The notes below the pieces were generated by a model. That model was not told where the DNA came from, ran no database searches, and saw nothing but the letters and a program-made list of their open reading frames with translations. DNA of 64,000 nt. Origin: an uncultured Granulosicoccus sp. GTDB lineage: Bacteria > Pseudomonadota > Gammaproteobacteria > Granulosicoccales > Granulosicoccaceae. This document shows, one piece after another, positions 17,526 through 26,491 of the stretch; position 1 is the stretch's first letter; the number at the start of each line of letters is the position of its first letter. The position numbers were made by a program, and so were the translations under genes. The stretch covers positions 1-64,000 of the forward strand of contig CALDSR010000041.1 in assembly GCA_937924505.1 (NCBI GenBank). The letters run 5' to 3'.

Positions 17526-18656
17526 ATGAGCAAAACGGTTGTTAATTCCTGGAACGAGTTTGACCCTCTCACACACGTCATTGTCGGCCGTGCGGACCAC
17601 ACCTGCATCCCTCCCAGTGAACCGGCTACCGAGGCCAAAGTGCCTGAAGACAGTGACATGCGAGGTATGTGGGGACCGCGCCCGCTTGAGACCGTCGAAA
17701 AAGCCAATGCCCAGCTCGACCACCTCGCCAGCACCTTGGAAAAGCGCGGCATCAAGGTCGATCGCCCAACACCTATTCAATGGAATCAATCAGTAAACAC
17801 ACCCGATTTCTCAACAGCCAGCCAGTTCGGTTGTATGCCGCCTCGGGATGTCCTGCTAACCATTGGTAGTGAAATTCTGTCAGCACCCATGTCTTTTCGA
17901 TGCCGTTACTTTGAGTACCTGGCCTATCACGACCTGATGCAGCGCTACTTTGATGAAGACCCAAACTTTCGATGGGAGCAAGCGCCACGTCCTCGCCTCA
18001 ATGATCATTCATACCAATCTGGCTATTTCGACGAAATCACGATTGAAGAGCGTTTGAAACGAACGGCCGAGCTCGATTTTGTCACGACCGAACACGAGCC
18101 CTTGTTTGATGCTGCAGATGTCTGTCGTCTGGGTAAAGACCTGTTTGTACAACATGGGCTAACGACCAACCGCCGGGGTATGGAATGGTTACAACGTCAC
18201 TTTCCGGATCATCGAGTGCATGCCGTTAATTTTCCGGGCGATCCCTATCCAATCCACATAGACGCAACGTTTGTACCGCTACGCCCGGGTTTGATCATCA
18301 ACAATCCAAACCGTCGTTTACCCGATCATCAACGAAAAATCTTTGCAGCCAACGACTGGGAGATCATCGATGCTGCGCCACCTTCTCACAACCAACCGCC
18401 ACCACTTTGCTACTCAAGTATCTGGTTATCCATGAACTGCCTGATCCTCGATCATAAAACAGTCGTGGTTGAAGCCAGTGAGGTATACCAACAAGAGCAA
18501 ATGGACAAGCTAGGTATGAATGTTATCCCGGTGCCATTTCGCGATGCCTATCCATTTGGTGGTGGGCTTCACTGCGCCACAGGCGATGTGCATCGCGAAG
18601 GACAATGTGAGGATTATTTTCCAAATCAGGTACCTGGCACTTTGCTGCGCAGTTGA
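17526..18656 (+). CDS. Amidinotransferase, arginine:glycine amidinotransferase (AGAT) homologue
   Basis: Enzyme of the guanidino-group-modifying superfamily, 376 residues, transferring an amidino group from arginine to an amine. The catalytic triad is recognisable: Asp195 in LFDAADV, His244 in PIHIDATF and Cys350 in GGGLHCATGD. The Asp-His spacing of 49 equals that of human AGAT (254-303), and surrounding segments WLSMN and the Asn-Pro after IIN also match. The acceptor could be glycine (giving guanidinoacetate) or another amine; bacterial relatives include AmtA, CyrA and SxtG in natural-product pathways. It stands alone between long gaps, with no biosynthetic cluster beside it. Confidence 0.85.
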   Translation: MSKTVVNSWNEFDPLTHVIVGRADHTCIPPSEPATEAKVPEDSDMRGMWGPRPLETVEKANAQLDHLASTLEKRGIKVDRPTPIQWNQSVNTPDFSTASQFGCMPPRDVLLTIGSEILSAPMSFRCRYFEYLAYHDLMQRYFDEDPNFRWEQAPRPRLNDHSYQSGYFDEITIEERLKRTAELDFVTTEHEPLFDAADVCRLGKDLFVQHGLTTNRRGMEWLQRHFPDHRVHAVNFPGDPYPIHIDATFVPLRPGLIINNPNRRLPDHQRKIFAANDWEIIDAAPPSHNQPPPLCYSSIWLSMNCLILDHKTVVVEASEVYQQEQMDKLGMNVIPVPFRDAYPFGGGLHCATGDVHREGQCEDYFPNQVPGTLLRS

Positions 18657-18706
18657 ATGTTCAGCCCGGACTCAAAACATATTAGTGATGAAAATTACAC
18701 TGGTAC

Positions 18707-18724
18707 TCGGCTATCGTTAGCCGA
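18707..18724. terminator. Hairpin after the amidinotransferase gene
   Basis: A 7-bp perfect stem, TCGGCTA and TAGCCGA, with a TCGT tetraloop, 50 bases after the stop codon in the gap between two convergent genes. No U-run follows, so termination would need help. Confidence 0.4.
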
Positions 18725-18843
18725 CATGAACAAGTGCAGTTAGATCAAACACTGCTGTTGAGTCGTTTTTAAAATCGGATATGATAGTGTCGAGTACAAT
18801 GCTGGTCCTTTCACAATGAGACTCTCCCGTAACTCGGCAGATA

Positions 18844-19353
18844 TCAAAATTTATAATTTACGCCAAACGAGAAAATATCAATTCCATCATTCGGTTGTAC
18901 GAGACTCGCATTTGAGTAGTGCAAATACAGCGCATAAAAATCCACTCTATCTCCTTTGAGCTCAAATCCTGCTCGATCTTCAAATTGAAACGCAGATGAC
19001 ATGTCTCTGCCACTTATAGTTGTCTCCGATATGAGAGCCACGCCGATGCCAGCGTGCAAATTAAGTTCATATTTCCCGAAACGATAAATTGCATAACTGA
19101 ATACCGGGGAAATTGCCAGCCCAAAAATTGTATTAGACCCGTCCCACACATTCACAGAGGATTCGAAGAAACCGGTTAATGGTATATTTTTTCGGCTCAG
19201 CCATTGATCAAAAGAATTTTGAAGCCCCACTCTGTATATACCGATCTCTGGACTACCTTCGCCAGCGTAAATTGATATTGCATCAAACCTCTTTTCAGCG
19301 TGAGCGCTGAATGAAAATATGAGAATAAAAACTATTGAGACTATTTTTGGCAT
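18844..19353 (-). CDS. PagL-like lipid A 3-O-deacylase (outer-membrane acyloxyacyl hydrolase)
   Basis: Small outer-membrane beta-barrel of 169 residues with a signal peptide ending in SAHA. The C-terminal part fits the PagL family: a His-x-Ser pair in LHYSNAS (His145, Ser147) and the PNDGID segment, and the chain ends in Phe as barrel proteins do. In the Pseudomonas enzyme the triad is His-Ser-Glu with Glu 14 residues after His; here that position is Asp159. Family members remove the 3-hydroxyacyl chain from lipid A. ATG at 19353 chosen over a TTG three codons earlier. Convergent with the amidinotransferase gene. Confidence 0.7.
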   Translation of the reverse strand: MPKIVSIVFILIFSFSAHAEKRFDAISIYAGEGSPEIGIYRVGLQNSFDQWLSRKNIPLTGFFESSVNVWDGSNTIFGLAISPVFSYAIYRFGKYELNLHAGIGVALISETTISGRDMSSAFQFEDRAGFELKGDRVDFYALYLHYSNASLVQPNDGIDIFSFGVNYKF

Positions 19354-19971
19354 AAGTGTCAATTATCAAATGCTAAAGATGACAGAATTCAGTTGGACAA
19401 GTGTGTGTTGCAAAGGAACGCAGATAGAGTAATGCTAAATATTAAATCAAATAGTCAGCAAACGGCTTCGATGATATTTCTCCAAGAGCGCATGCGATCA
19501 AGTTGAAAATTATCTACCGGGATGATTCGGACACGTCGCAATAATCCAAGAGATTCAGCTCTCTCTGACACTTACTCTTCAGACGATAGTTTTTTTGAAA
19601 AATGCATACGGATGACACTATTCGACAAGCTAACCACAATATCCATATAACCCCGACCGGAATACCGTAGGATAACTGAAGAGAATACCCAATTCATCCG
19701 ACTTGCAGCAACACGGCATTCGACCATCCACGTGCGTCATCCTACGTAATCTGCCCTATAAGCTTCATTTTTCGCTCCTTCAAGCCTCCCACACCTCATC
19801 GACAAGTAAGCTTCGCTGCTCTGACTCTCGTTCCATAGTCAGTTCATATTCCTCTTTTTTACAGGAAGCACACCAAAGGCATGCCGCAAATCGAGATCTG
19901 GTTATGGTCGATCAGTGATCGTGTAAAATACAGTCCATACGCTTGAAGTCAGACTCTAAAAGAAGCGATTT
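19354..19971. promoter_or_regulatory. Intergenic region upstream of PagL-like and GST genes
   Basis: About 620 bases with no coding signal, divergent between the PagL-like and glutathione-transferase genes. A dyad CGATCA-G-TGATCG at 19909-19921 directly precedes TAAAAT (19924-19929), a fair -10 for the rightward gene whose ATG is at 19972. Nothing else recognisable was found. Confidence 0.4.
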
Positions 19972-20601
19972 ATGATTGATTTATACACTTGGACCACCCC
20001 AAATGGCCGTAAAGTATCCATTCTGTTGGAAGAATTAGGTATTGAATATACGGTAAATGCAATTGATATAACCAAGGACGAACAATTCGCTCCGGAATTT
20101 CTTGCAATCAGTCCTAATAACCGTATTCCGGCCATTTTCGACAAAGACTTGAACATATCGATGATGGAATCTGGCGCTATCATGCAATATTTGGCAGAAA
20201 AAACCGGCAGATTTTTATCGACCGATCCGAAAAAACGCTGGACCACGCTCGAATGGCTAAACTGGCAAATGGGCGGACTTGGCCCAATGGCTGGTCAGAC
20301 GCACCACTTTGTTAAATACAATCCTGGCAAATCTCAATATGCAGAAGATCGTTATCAAAACGAAACGCGCCGATTGTACGGTGTGTTGGATAAGCATTTA
20401 AAAGACAGAGAATTCATAGCTGATGAGTATTCCATTGCCGATATGGCATGCTGGCCATGGATATCTCGCTTTGAGTGGCAAGGAATCGATATCAACGAAT
20501 ACAAGAATATCACTCGATGGTATAAAACTATCGCGACACGAGAAGCCGTAAAAAGGGGTTATCAAATTCCCAAGTACGTCAGTGAAGTTCCGATGCCTTA
20601 A
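19972..20601 (+). CDS. Glutathione transferase / disulfide-bond oxidoreductase, YfcG type
   Basis: Cytoplasmic protein of 209 residues with a thioredoxin-like N-terminal domain and helical C-terminal domain. It follows E. coli YfcG nearly throughout: LYTWTTPNGRKVS at the start (Thr-Pro-Asn active-site region), SPNNRIPAI, ESGAI for the glutathione gamma-glutamyl contact, GGLGPM and SIADMACWPW. YfcG-type enzymes bind glutathione disulfide and reduce disulfides rather than conjugate substrates. AAGAAG ribosome-binding site before the ATG. Single gene; likely helps thiol balance. Confidence 0.9.
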   Translation: MIDLYTWTTPNGRKVSILLEELGIEYTVNAIDITKDEQFAPEFLAISPNNRIPAIFDKDLNISMMESGAIMQYLAEKTGRFLSTDPKKRWTTLEWLNWQMGGLGPMAGQTHHFVKYNPGKSQYAEDRYQNETRRLYGVLDKHLKDREFIADEYSIADMACWPWISRFEWQGIDINEYKNITRWYKTIATREAVKRGYQIPKYVSEVPMP

Positions 20602-20802
20602 AATCACGGATTGAATCAATCACTCTACAGTTACGCTAGTTGCAACCTCAATTACCTACTTTGTGATTAATTGGTATCGCATTAAATATGCTTATATGGC
20701 ATCTGCGAAAAAGTCGATCGGTAGTTAGACCGGCGGCTCCCCTGATAATGAAATTTCTACAGACAACCTTATAATTCGAGCGAGCTCTATTCCCTTCAAC
20801 TG

Positions 20803-20824
20803 ATAAAGATCGAAGGATCTTTAT
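20803..20824. terminator. Bidirectional terminator candidate
   Basis: Perfect 9-bp stem ATAAAGATC/GATCTTTAT with a GAAG loop, overlapping the stop codon of the leftward APH-type gene. On the plus strand it is followed by an AT-rich TTATAAA run. It could end transcripts of the convergent GST and APH-type genes. Confidence 0.5.
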
Positions 20825-21951
20825 TTATAAAAATTCAAATCTTCCCGGATACGACAGATTGTCTCCGCCCGCAAATAATGACTGACGCGCTCACGTACAT
20901 GCGCCGTCAACGCATCCGGATTATTTTCAGATGCCCAATCACGTGTATTGTCACGTTCATTCTTTTGCTCTAACACCGCAGCATTACTTTCGAGTTGCCA
21001 CATCGCGCACCAGGCCACTGACCACAACCACATCAACCTTCGCATTGGCGTCATATAGGGCTGCATTGCATCTGCAAATTCAGCTGATACATATTGGGAC
21101 CAGATATCGTAAAAAGACACTACCGATTCTCGGGACAGTTCAAGTCTGACATCCACATCCCAAGATGTAGATGTATACAAGCTCGCATGCGCAAGATCGA
21201 ATCCACATCCACCATAACGACCTTTTTCAAGATCAACCAATACCGCCTTGCCCTGATTATCAATAATAAAGTTACCCGGATGGGCATCGAAAGAGATCAA
21301 GCAAACCGGCGGTGTCGCTAATGCACGCACCTCTTTTCTGGACAATTCAAGCTCAGCCAGAATCATGGACAGACTCAAGGGATCGATAGCAGCATGGGAT
21401 AGATAACTGGCTTGCATCTCGACTTCCTCAAGTGTGCTAACCAGCGAATTTTCAGGGCTTAATAACGGCGCACGAACTTCCGACGGCGGCACAGACAATC
21501 GATGTATCGATGCCAGGGCTTTGGCGATGAGAGTGAAGTCATTTTTGGTTTGTACTTCACGACCATAAATTCTCTGAATCAATAATGCTCCCATCGGTAA
21601 CGATGACGAAGGTGGGATAGTCGCATAACAAATCGGCGTATGTTTGCTCGGAGCCATCCGCTGGAAACAGTTTTTTTGATAATGTAGGTTTTCGCAAGCA
21701 CTTAACCCCATCTGACTTTGTTTCGGTACGCGCAACAAAAAATCAGTTCCGTCGATAGCCCAGTGGTCATGTGCCAACCCTTTTGTAACCATCAACGATA
21801 AATCAGATTCTTTCACCGTGGCTAGTACCGCTCGATGAGCTAGCAATGTATCTATTCCTGCATCAGGCGTGCTCGTGAAAACACTGACATTACCAGCCAA
21901 TGTTTCAAGCGCTTTTGCCAAACAAGCTGCACGATCCCAATCATCGCTCAT
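20821..21951 (-). CDS. APH-family phosphotransferase (aminoglycoside/choline kinase-like)
   Basis: Kinase-fold protein of 376 residues. The catalytic loop SFDAHPGNFII (Asp and Asn, near residue 223) and the metal-binding Asp in LVDLEKGRYGG near 240 are both present. The N-lobe is divergent, with LLRVPKQ probably giving the ATP-contacting Lys. It overlaps the upstream TIGR04282 gene by four bases (ATGA), so the two are translationally coupled and probably work on the same pathway. The substrate is unknown: a sugar, amino alcohol or nucleotide-linked intermediate are possible. Not to be read as antibiotic resistance. Confidence 0.8.
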   Translation of the reverse strand: MSDDWDRAACLAKALETLAGNVSVFTSTPDAGIDTLLAHRAVLATVKESDLSLMVTKGLAHDHWAIDGTDFLLRVPKQSQMGLSACENLHYQKNCFQRMAPSKHTPICYATIPPSSSLPMGALLIQRIYGREVQTKNDFTLIAKALASIHRLSVPPSEVRAPLLSPENSLVSTLEEVEMQASYLSHAAIDPLSLSMILAELELSRKEVRALATPPVCLISFDAHPGNFIIDNQGKAVLVDLEKGRYGGCGFDLAHASLYTSTSWDVDVRLELSRESVVSFYDIWSQYVSAEFADAMQPYMTPMRRLMWLWSVAWCAMWQLESNAAVLEQKNERDNTRDWASENNPDALTAHVRERVSHYLRAETICRIREDLNFYK

Positions 21952-22568
21952 AAGCCGATCTGCTCAGAGTCGCTTAGGTGCTGTTGGTACGAACTACCAT
22001 CATCGACATCTGACAACGTGCAAACATTAGCAACCCGGCAACCCGTGGGAAGCGTCGAGAGAGTGTCTGACAAAGTCTTACCTGTGGACCAACGAATGCC
22101 TTTGGTAAACAAACTATCGGTGGAAAAGCGGCCATCGAAGCCTGCACTGCATCCTACTAACCAAAAGCCGCCATCATGGGACGGCCCAAAAACAACATCT
22201 TGATCTGACAATACTTCGAACGCTCTTCGAACATGACCTGGTCTGACCGATGGAATATCACTGCCAATAATTATTCTGGAACTATCGCGAAAGTGATCCA
22301 TTACAGTCGCCATGCGGTGGCCCAGATCACCTTCTGGCTGTACGATCAAATCATGATTTTTGAACAATGTGTGTTTTTTCGCACGGGCTGATTCTACGGC
22401 TACGGTCAGATGCCACTGTTCGCCATCCATTTGCTCCAGAACTGTCTCGAGTGTCTTTGAATAGAAATCGAGGGCCTGCCGCTTCCCAATGTCGGCGGCG
22501 AGTCGACGTTTCACCAATCCATATTCCGGGGCGCGAGCGAAGACGATCAAGTGTTGCTGAGTGTGCAT
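21948..22568 (-). CDS. TIGR04282/DUF2064 nucleotidyl/glycosyltransferase
   Basis: GT-A fold protein of 206 residues. Motifs of the family are clear: FARAPEYGLVKRRLA at the N-terminus (FxRxPxxGxxKTRLA pattern), LGHRM, GSDIP for the metal-binding region and GPSHDGGFWLVG. TIGR04282 proteins are found with arsenosugar and other sugar-phosphate pathways; the exact reaction is unsettled. Coupled by a 4-base overlap to the APH-type kinase. The window has GT2, polytopic glycosyltransferase and DUF547 genes 2-4 kb away, which often accompany this family, but no arsM or arsS. Confidence 0.85.
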   Translation of the reverse strand: MHTQQHLIVFARAPEYGLVKRRLAADIGKRQALDFYSKTLETVLEQMDGEQWHLTVAVESARAKKHTLFKNHDLIVQPEGDLGHRMATVMDHFRDSSRIIIGSDIPSVRPGHVRRAFEVLSDQDVVFGPSHDGGFWLVGCSAGFDGRFSTDSLFTKGIRWSTGKTLSDTLSTLPTGCRVANVCTLSDVDDGSSYQQHLSDSEQIGL

Positions 22569-22836
22569 GCGGGTAGAACATGTTCACAAAAAAGTGATAG
22601 TAATGAGGAAGAAAAAGTGCCGACAAGCCAGCGACGATTCAGTAGCGTTACTTGGCCGGGTGGCTCTGAAAGATAGGGCGACGGGGCTCCCTTCAGATCT
22701 AGTACAGGGTTGCCAGTAATTATCACATATTTATGGCAAATCACTCCGTTGTGAACTCATTCGTCCATTTGCGGTCTATCTAGCCGATACCCGTGTATGC
22801 GGTATACATCCTAACCCTACACTTCTGGACCTGGAT

Positions 22837-23223
22837 ATGAAAAATACACTCAAGATACTTATCCCCGCCGTAAGCCTGATTTTTGCAGCTACAGCCTCAG
22901 CCTCTGGTGGCGGCGGATTTGGTAACAGTGGGTTTTCCAGCAAGCGTATCGACCAACAATATGAGCTTGGCAAGTCTTACTTCAAGGCCCCTTTGGCTGA
23001 TGGCTCGCGACTGGAATACTGCGTCAAATCAGACAGTGACCTGCGGAAATTATCGCGCAAATCAGTCAAAAAATTTAAAAGAGGCTCGGCCAGCAATTTC
23101 GTTGCGGCCTTGCACAACTGCGCTAACCCAGATGAAAAAATTGCTGATCTGGTCACAGAAGAACAAGGGCAGGCAATCTTGCATTACCTGAACAAGCGCT
23201 TCAAACTCCGTTTGAAAAGCTAG
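22837..23223 (+). CDS. Small secreted protein of unknown function
   Basis: Exported protein of 128 residues. A signal peptide (KNTLKILIPAVSLIF with ATASAS cleavage region) is followed by a glycine-rich GGGGFGNSGF segment and a basic, helical mature domain. Two cysteines (LEYCVKS and LHNCANP) sit about 32 residues apart and could form a disulfide, or the spacing could suit haem or metal, but there is no CxxCH. ATG with a GGA upstream. No family recognised. Stands between divergent sugar-transferase genes. Confidence 0.75.
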   Translation: MKNTLKILIPAVSLIFAATASASGGGGFGNSGFSSKRIDQQYELGKSYFKAPLADGSRLEYCVKSDSDLRKLSRKSVKKFKRGSASNFVAALHNCANPDEKIADLVTEEQGQAILHYLNKRFKLRLKS

Positions 23224-23289
23224 ATAACGCTGGCAACCCGGCATCACTACAGCTGAATTCCTGACGGCTGGTCAACAAAATCACACCAC

Positions 23290-24687
23290 TCACACCCGAG
23301 CAAACTGTCTATAGCTCGGGTGAGATTTGCTGAACACCAAGGCGGATAAAAACACCCCTATCACTGCCAGATACTCGATCGCTACGATTAGTGTTGGCAA
23401 CTCCAGAGCAGTCTGATCAAGGTTACCCAGATTTACCCCGGTAAGATAGGACAGTAAACAGAAATAACTCACCCCCCAGGACCACCAGCGCGGAAAGAGC
23501 GTCGCAAACGGCAGCAGCCAGGCAACGTACCAGGCATTGACAACCGGCAGCGCCATAAGGAAAAACATAAACAGCCAGTCTCCGCGAAACGCAAATCGAG
23601 AGTCCTGCCATGCCATTGTCGCAGGCTCAGCCGACAGCTGTATTCCATTCTGCAAGGCCGTGTCTCTTGCCTTGTGCAATCGATTTACACAGGTCAACAA
23701 AATATAAACTGCGAAAATTCCCAAAAGCAGAAGCTTGATGGACTGGAATGGCAGAACTTCCAGCAACAGAAGATAAACAGCGGAATTGAACAGCCAGCTG
23801 TCAGCCATGGCCTGCAAACCTTCTGGTGTCCAGACGGTCAATGTCCCAAACGCCAAAGTTATCAGTGCCAAGGTCACTAAAAACCAGCCTAAGATTGTGC
23901 TCCAGTAACGGAAAGACCATCGCTGACTTAGCAGGTAGGGCAAGGCAAGCACCGCAAATATTTTTGCACCCACCCCCAAAGCCAGCGCTATACCAGCTAG
24001 CCAGTACTGCTTTCTTTTAACCAGGTATATGCTCAGCACCATCGCAAGAATAGCGTAGATGTCGGGATGGGCAGTGAGAGAAAACTCTTTGAGAATCAGA
24101 GGCGACCATGCATAAAACAGCAACGCTCTACCCGCCCCTAATTTGTACAACAGTACGATGACAGCAACATCGGCCAACCCCGCAATCAATTGCAGAGGCC
24201 ATATCGAAGCCGGCTTTATCAGATACCCCAAGGCAAATACCCACTGCGTCACCGGACCATAGACTGTGGCAATTTCAGGGTAGTTGATCAGGGATAAAGT
24301 AGAGTCAAAGATCTCCGGGTAGTCCTGCCTATCAAAAAATGCAGCCGGTGCAAGTGTATAAGGATCGTTCGTCGCGAAGGTTTGATAACCATCCCACATG
24401 TAACGGTAATAATCGTCTTCAAACAACGGTACGCCGAAGATCGATACAAGCCTTAACAGTATCGCCGTAGCAAGTATCCAGAGAAACGGTATGGATTTGT
24501 TTAATTTATAGTAATGCCATACGACAAAAGCGGTCGTCAATACCATGGCCGCCGCCGCTACCAAAAAATACACCACGGCAAAATGGCTTGGTTGACGCGA
24601 AACAAATGTGACAAATAGCCAGCAGGCGAAAACCACTACGGTTCCCGACAGCAAAACGTATTGACGAGAATCAGGAACCATACACAT
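23290..24687 (-). CDS. Polytopic glycosyltransferase (GT87/mannosyltransferase-like)
   Basis: Integral membrane protein of about 465 residues with ten or more hydrophobic helices. An FEDDYYRYMWDG segment near residue 95, after the second or third helix, is the extracytoplasmic acidic DxD-like motif of polyprenol-phosphate-sugar-dependent transferases; SPLILKEFS and the His-Pro-Asp segment near 205 support this. The frame extends 228 bases upstream but that part overlaps the divergent GT2 gene; ATG at 24687 with a GGAA ribosome-binding site is preferred. Likely uses the lipid-linked sugar made by the adjacent GT2 enzyme. Confidence 0.8.
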   Translation of the reverse strand: MCMVPDSRQYVLLSGTVVVFACWLFVTFVSRQPSHFAVVYFLVAAAAMVLTTAFVVWHYYKLNKSIPFLWILATAILLRLVSIFGVPLFEDDYYRYMWDGYQTFATNDPYTLAPAAFFDRQDYPEIFDSTLSLINYPEIATVYGPVTQWVFALGYLIKPASIWPLQLIAGLADVAVIVLLYKLGAGRALLFYAWSPLILKEFSLTAHPDIYAILAMVLSIYLVKRKQYWLAGIALALGVGAKIFAVLALPYLLSQRWSFRYWSTILGWFLVTLALITLAFGTLTVWTPEGLQAMADSWLFNSAVYLLLLEVLPFQSIKLLLLGIFAVYILLTCVNRLHKARDTALQNGIQLSAEPATMAWQDSRFAFRGDWLFMFFLMALPVVNAWYVAWLLPFATLFPRWWSWGVSYFCLLSYLTGVNLGNLDQTALELPTLIVAIEYLAVIGVFLSALVFSKSHPSYRQFARV

Positions 24688-24738
24688 TATTTTCCGCTGC
24701 AAGATTGAACCAATGCCTTTACATTTGCTCTGATTTTC

Positions 24739-25599
24739 ATGTACGCAGGCAGGAACGTAACCGCAATCATTCCGGCGCTCAATGAAGCGCAGAGTATAGC
24801 CTGCGTGGTCGAAGGGCTCGCTGAACTTCGAGCCTGTCCTCATTGCCATCAGTTGATCGACACCGATAATTCCACTCACAAAGCCCTGCCAACCGATGCT
24901 TCGCAGTGCCCTCATGTGAATTGTCGGGCTGAAATCCCGGTCAATTCAGCCAATCCCCTGGTAGATCAAATCATCGTCTGCGATAACGGCTCAACAGATG
25001 AAACTGCTGCGCGAGCTGCTGCCAGTGGAGCGATAGTCGCTTTCGAACCAGAACGTGGTTACGGTGCAGCCTGCCTTGCAGCCCTGGCCGTTGAGGTAGA
25101 AAAGGACATCATCGTCTTCGTTGACGGTGATCACTCTGTCGTTTCCAGTGAGCTACCCGATATCATCACGCCGTTACTCAATGGCGCTGATCTGGTGATC
25201 GGTTCAAGAACTCTTGGGACGACAGAAAAAGGTGCACTGTCCATTCCTCAGAGATTCGGCAACATGCTTGCCACCTTACTAATTAGTAAGTTGTGGTCAG
25301 CTAACGTGACTGATCTCGGACCATTCAGGGCTACTACTCAAAAAACCCTGCTGGATCTACAAATGAGTGACAGAAATTTTGGCTGGACTGTCGAAATGCA
25401 GGTACGTGCATTGCAAGAGAACAAGACAATAAAAGAGGTCCCGGTAAGCACAATGAAGCGCATTGGAAAGTCCAAAATCAGTGGAACTGTTCGCGGCGTC
25501 ATTGGTGCTGGCCACGGGATACTCGGCACCATATTCAAGTTGTATTTGCGTGGTGCAGGCCAAAGTGCTACGCCAAAATTGCGATCGGGTGAAAACTGA
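24739..25599 (+). CDS. GT2 polyprenyl-phosphate glycosyltransferase with cysteine-knuckle insertion
   Basis: Family 2 glycosyltransferase of 286 residues of the DPM1/dolichyl-phosphate-sugar synthase type. IIPALNEAQSI at the N-terminus, CDNGSTDET near 81, FVDGDHS (catalytic DxD-like) near 130 and the GSR segment near 153 are all in place; there is no C-terminal membrane anchor. Unusually, between the first helix and second strand lies an insertion with CPHC (33-36) and CPHVNC (57-62), four cysteines well placed to bind zinc. Divergent from the polytopic transferase gene by about 50 bases; DUF547 follows three bases after its stop. Confidence 0.88.
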   Translation: MYAGRNVTAIIPALNEAQSIACVVEGLAELRACPHCHQLIDTDNSTHKALPTDASQCPHVNCRAEIPVNSANPLVDQIIVCDNGSTDETAARAAASGAIVAFEPERGYGAACLAALAVEVEKDIIVFVDGDHSVVSSELPDIITPLLNGADLVIGSRTLGTTEKGALSIPQRFGNMLATLLISKLWSANVTDLGPFRATTQKTLLDLQMSDRNFGWTVEMQVRALQENKTIKEVPVSTMKRIGKSKISGTVRGVIGAGHGILGTIFKLYLRGAGQSATPKLRSGEN

Positions 25600-25602
25600 A
25601 AA

Positions 25603-26451
25603 ATGCGTATTTTTCTCGCCATACTGGCAGTCACAGTAGCTGCCGCTGGTTACTATTTTTATCGCGTCAGTGACACTTCAGCCGATCTGGATGAACGGTG
25701 GGCAAGCTTTTCGCAAACCAGTCAGTTGGAAGTTGACCACAGTGAGTGGCAATTGATACTGGATGACTATCTGGTCAGTGACACAGATTCAGGCATTAAT
25801 TTATTTGACTATGATGGCCTGCTTGATGATGGAAGGAAGCCACTTGATGATTACGTCAAGTCCTTGGTATCAATCGACCCTCTGAATTTAGAAAAGCAAG
25901 AGCAAAAGGCTTATTGGATCAACTTATACAATGCCTTGACTGTTCAACTAATTCTCAATAACTATCCGCTTGCTTCTATCACGACACTGGGTTCCAACCC
26001 ACTCGAATTTGGCCCTTGGAATGAAGATGCTGTCAGTATCAACGGTATCACGCTAAGCTTGAACGACATCGAGCATCGAATTATCAGACCATTATACGAT
26101 GACTATAGAATTCACTTTGCCGTCAACTGCGCCAGTATTGGTTGTCCAAATCTAGCTACCGAAGCTTTCACTGCCGATACACTGGACGAACAATTGGATC
26201 AAGCCGCTACCGAATATCTCGATCATCCTCGCGGCATTGAGCTGAATGGCGACGATTTATATTTGTCATCATTGTTTAAATGGTACGCGGATGACTTCGG
26301 CAAAAACCAGAGCGCCGTACTTGCAACCCTCAGTCGGCACACAACGGTCAACGATGCCGAGGTTCTAAAGAAATTCAAAGGTACGCCAATCTACGCCTAC
26401 GATTGGGGTTTGAATGGCTATTGCAGCATCGACAACGAATGTGGCCCGTAA
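25603..26451 (+). CDS. DUF547 domain protein, membrane-anchored or secreted
   Basis: Protein of 282 residues with an N-terminal hydrophobic segment (IFLAILAVTVAAAGYYF) that anchors or exports it. The DUF547 domain spans about 80-240: AYWINLYNALTVQLIL, then IHFAVNCASIGCP with the paired cysteines, and YLSSLFKWYADDFG. The conserved Asn/Cys/His-like residues suggest a peptidase-like or transferase fold, but function of the family is not known. Starts three bases after the GT2 stop, so the genes form an operon; DUF547 genes are repeatedly found near TIGR04282 and GT2 genes. Confidence 0.88.
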   Translation: MRIFLAILAVTVAAAGYYFYRVSDTSADLDERWASFSQTSQLEVDHSEWQLILDDYLVSDTDSGINLFDYDGLLDDGRKPLDDYVKSLVSIDPLNLEKQEQKAYWINLYNALTVQLILNNYPLASITTLGSNPLEFGPWNEDAVSINGITLSLNDIEHRIIRPLYDDYRIHFAVNCASIGCPNLATEAFTADTLDEQLDQAATEYLDHPRGIELNGDDLYLSSLFKWYADDFGKNQSAVLATLSRHTTVNDAEVLKKFKGTPIYAYDWGLNGYCSIDNECGP

Positions 26452-26491
26452 GCCAAAGCCTAGAATAATCAGGCCAAACTAATATCAGCTA

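Noticed and set aside
24688..24915. N-terminal extension of the polytopic glycosyltransferase
   Set aside because: Overlaps the coding start of the divergent GT2 gene and has cysteine/arginine-rich noise text.
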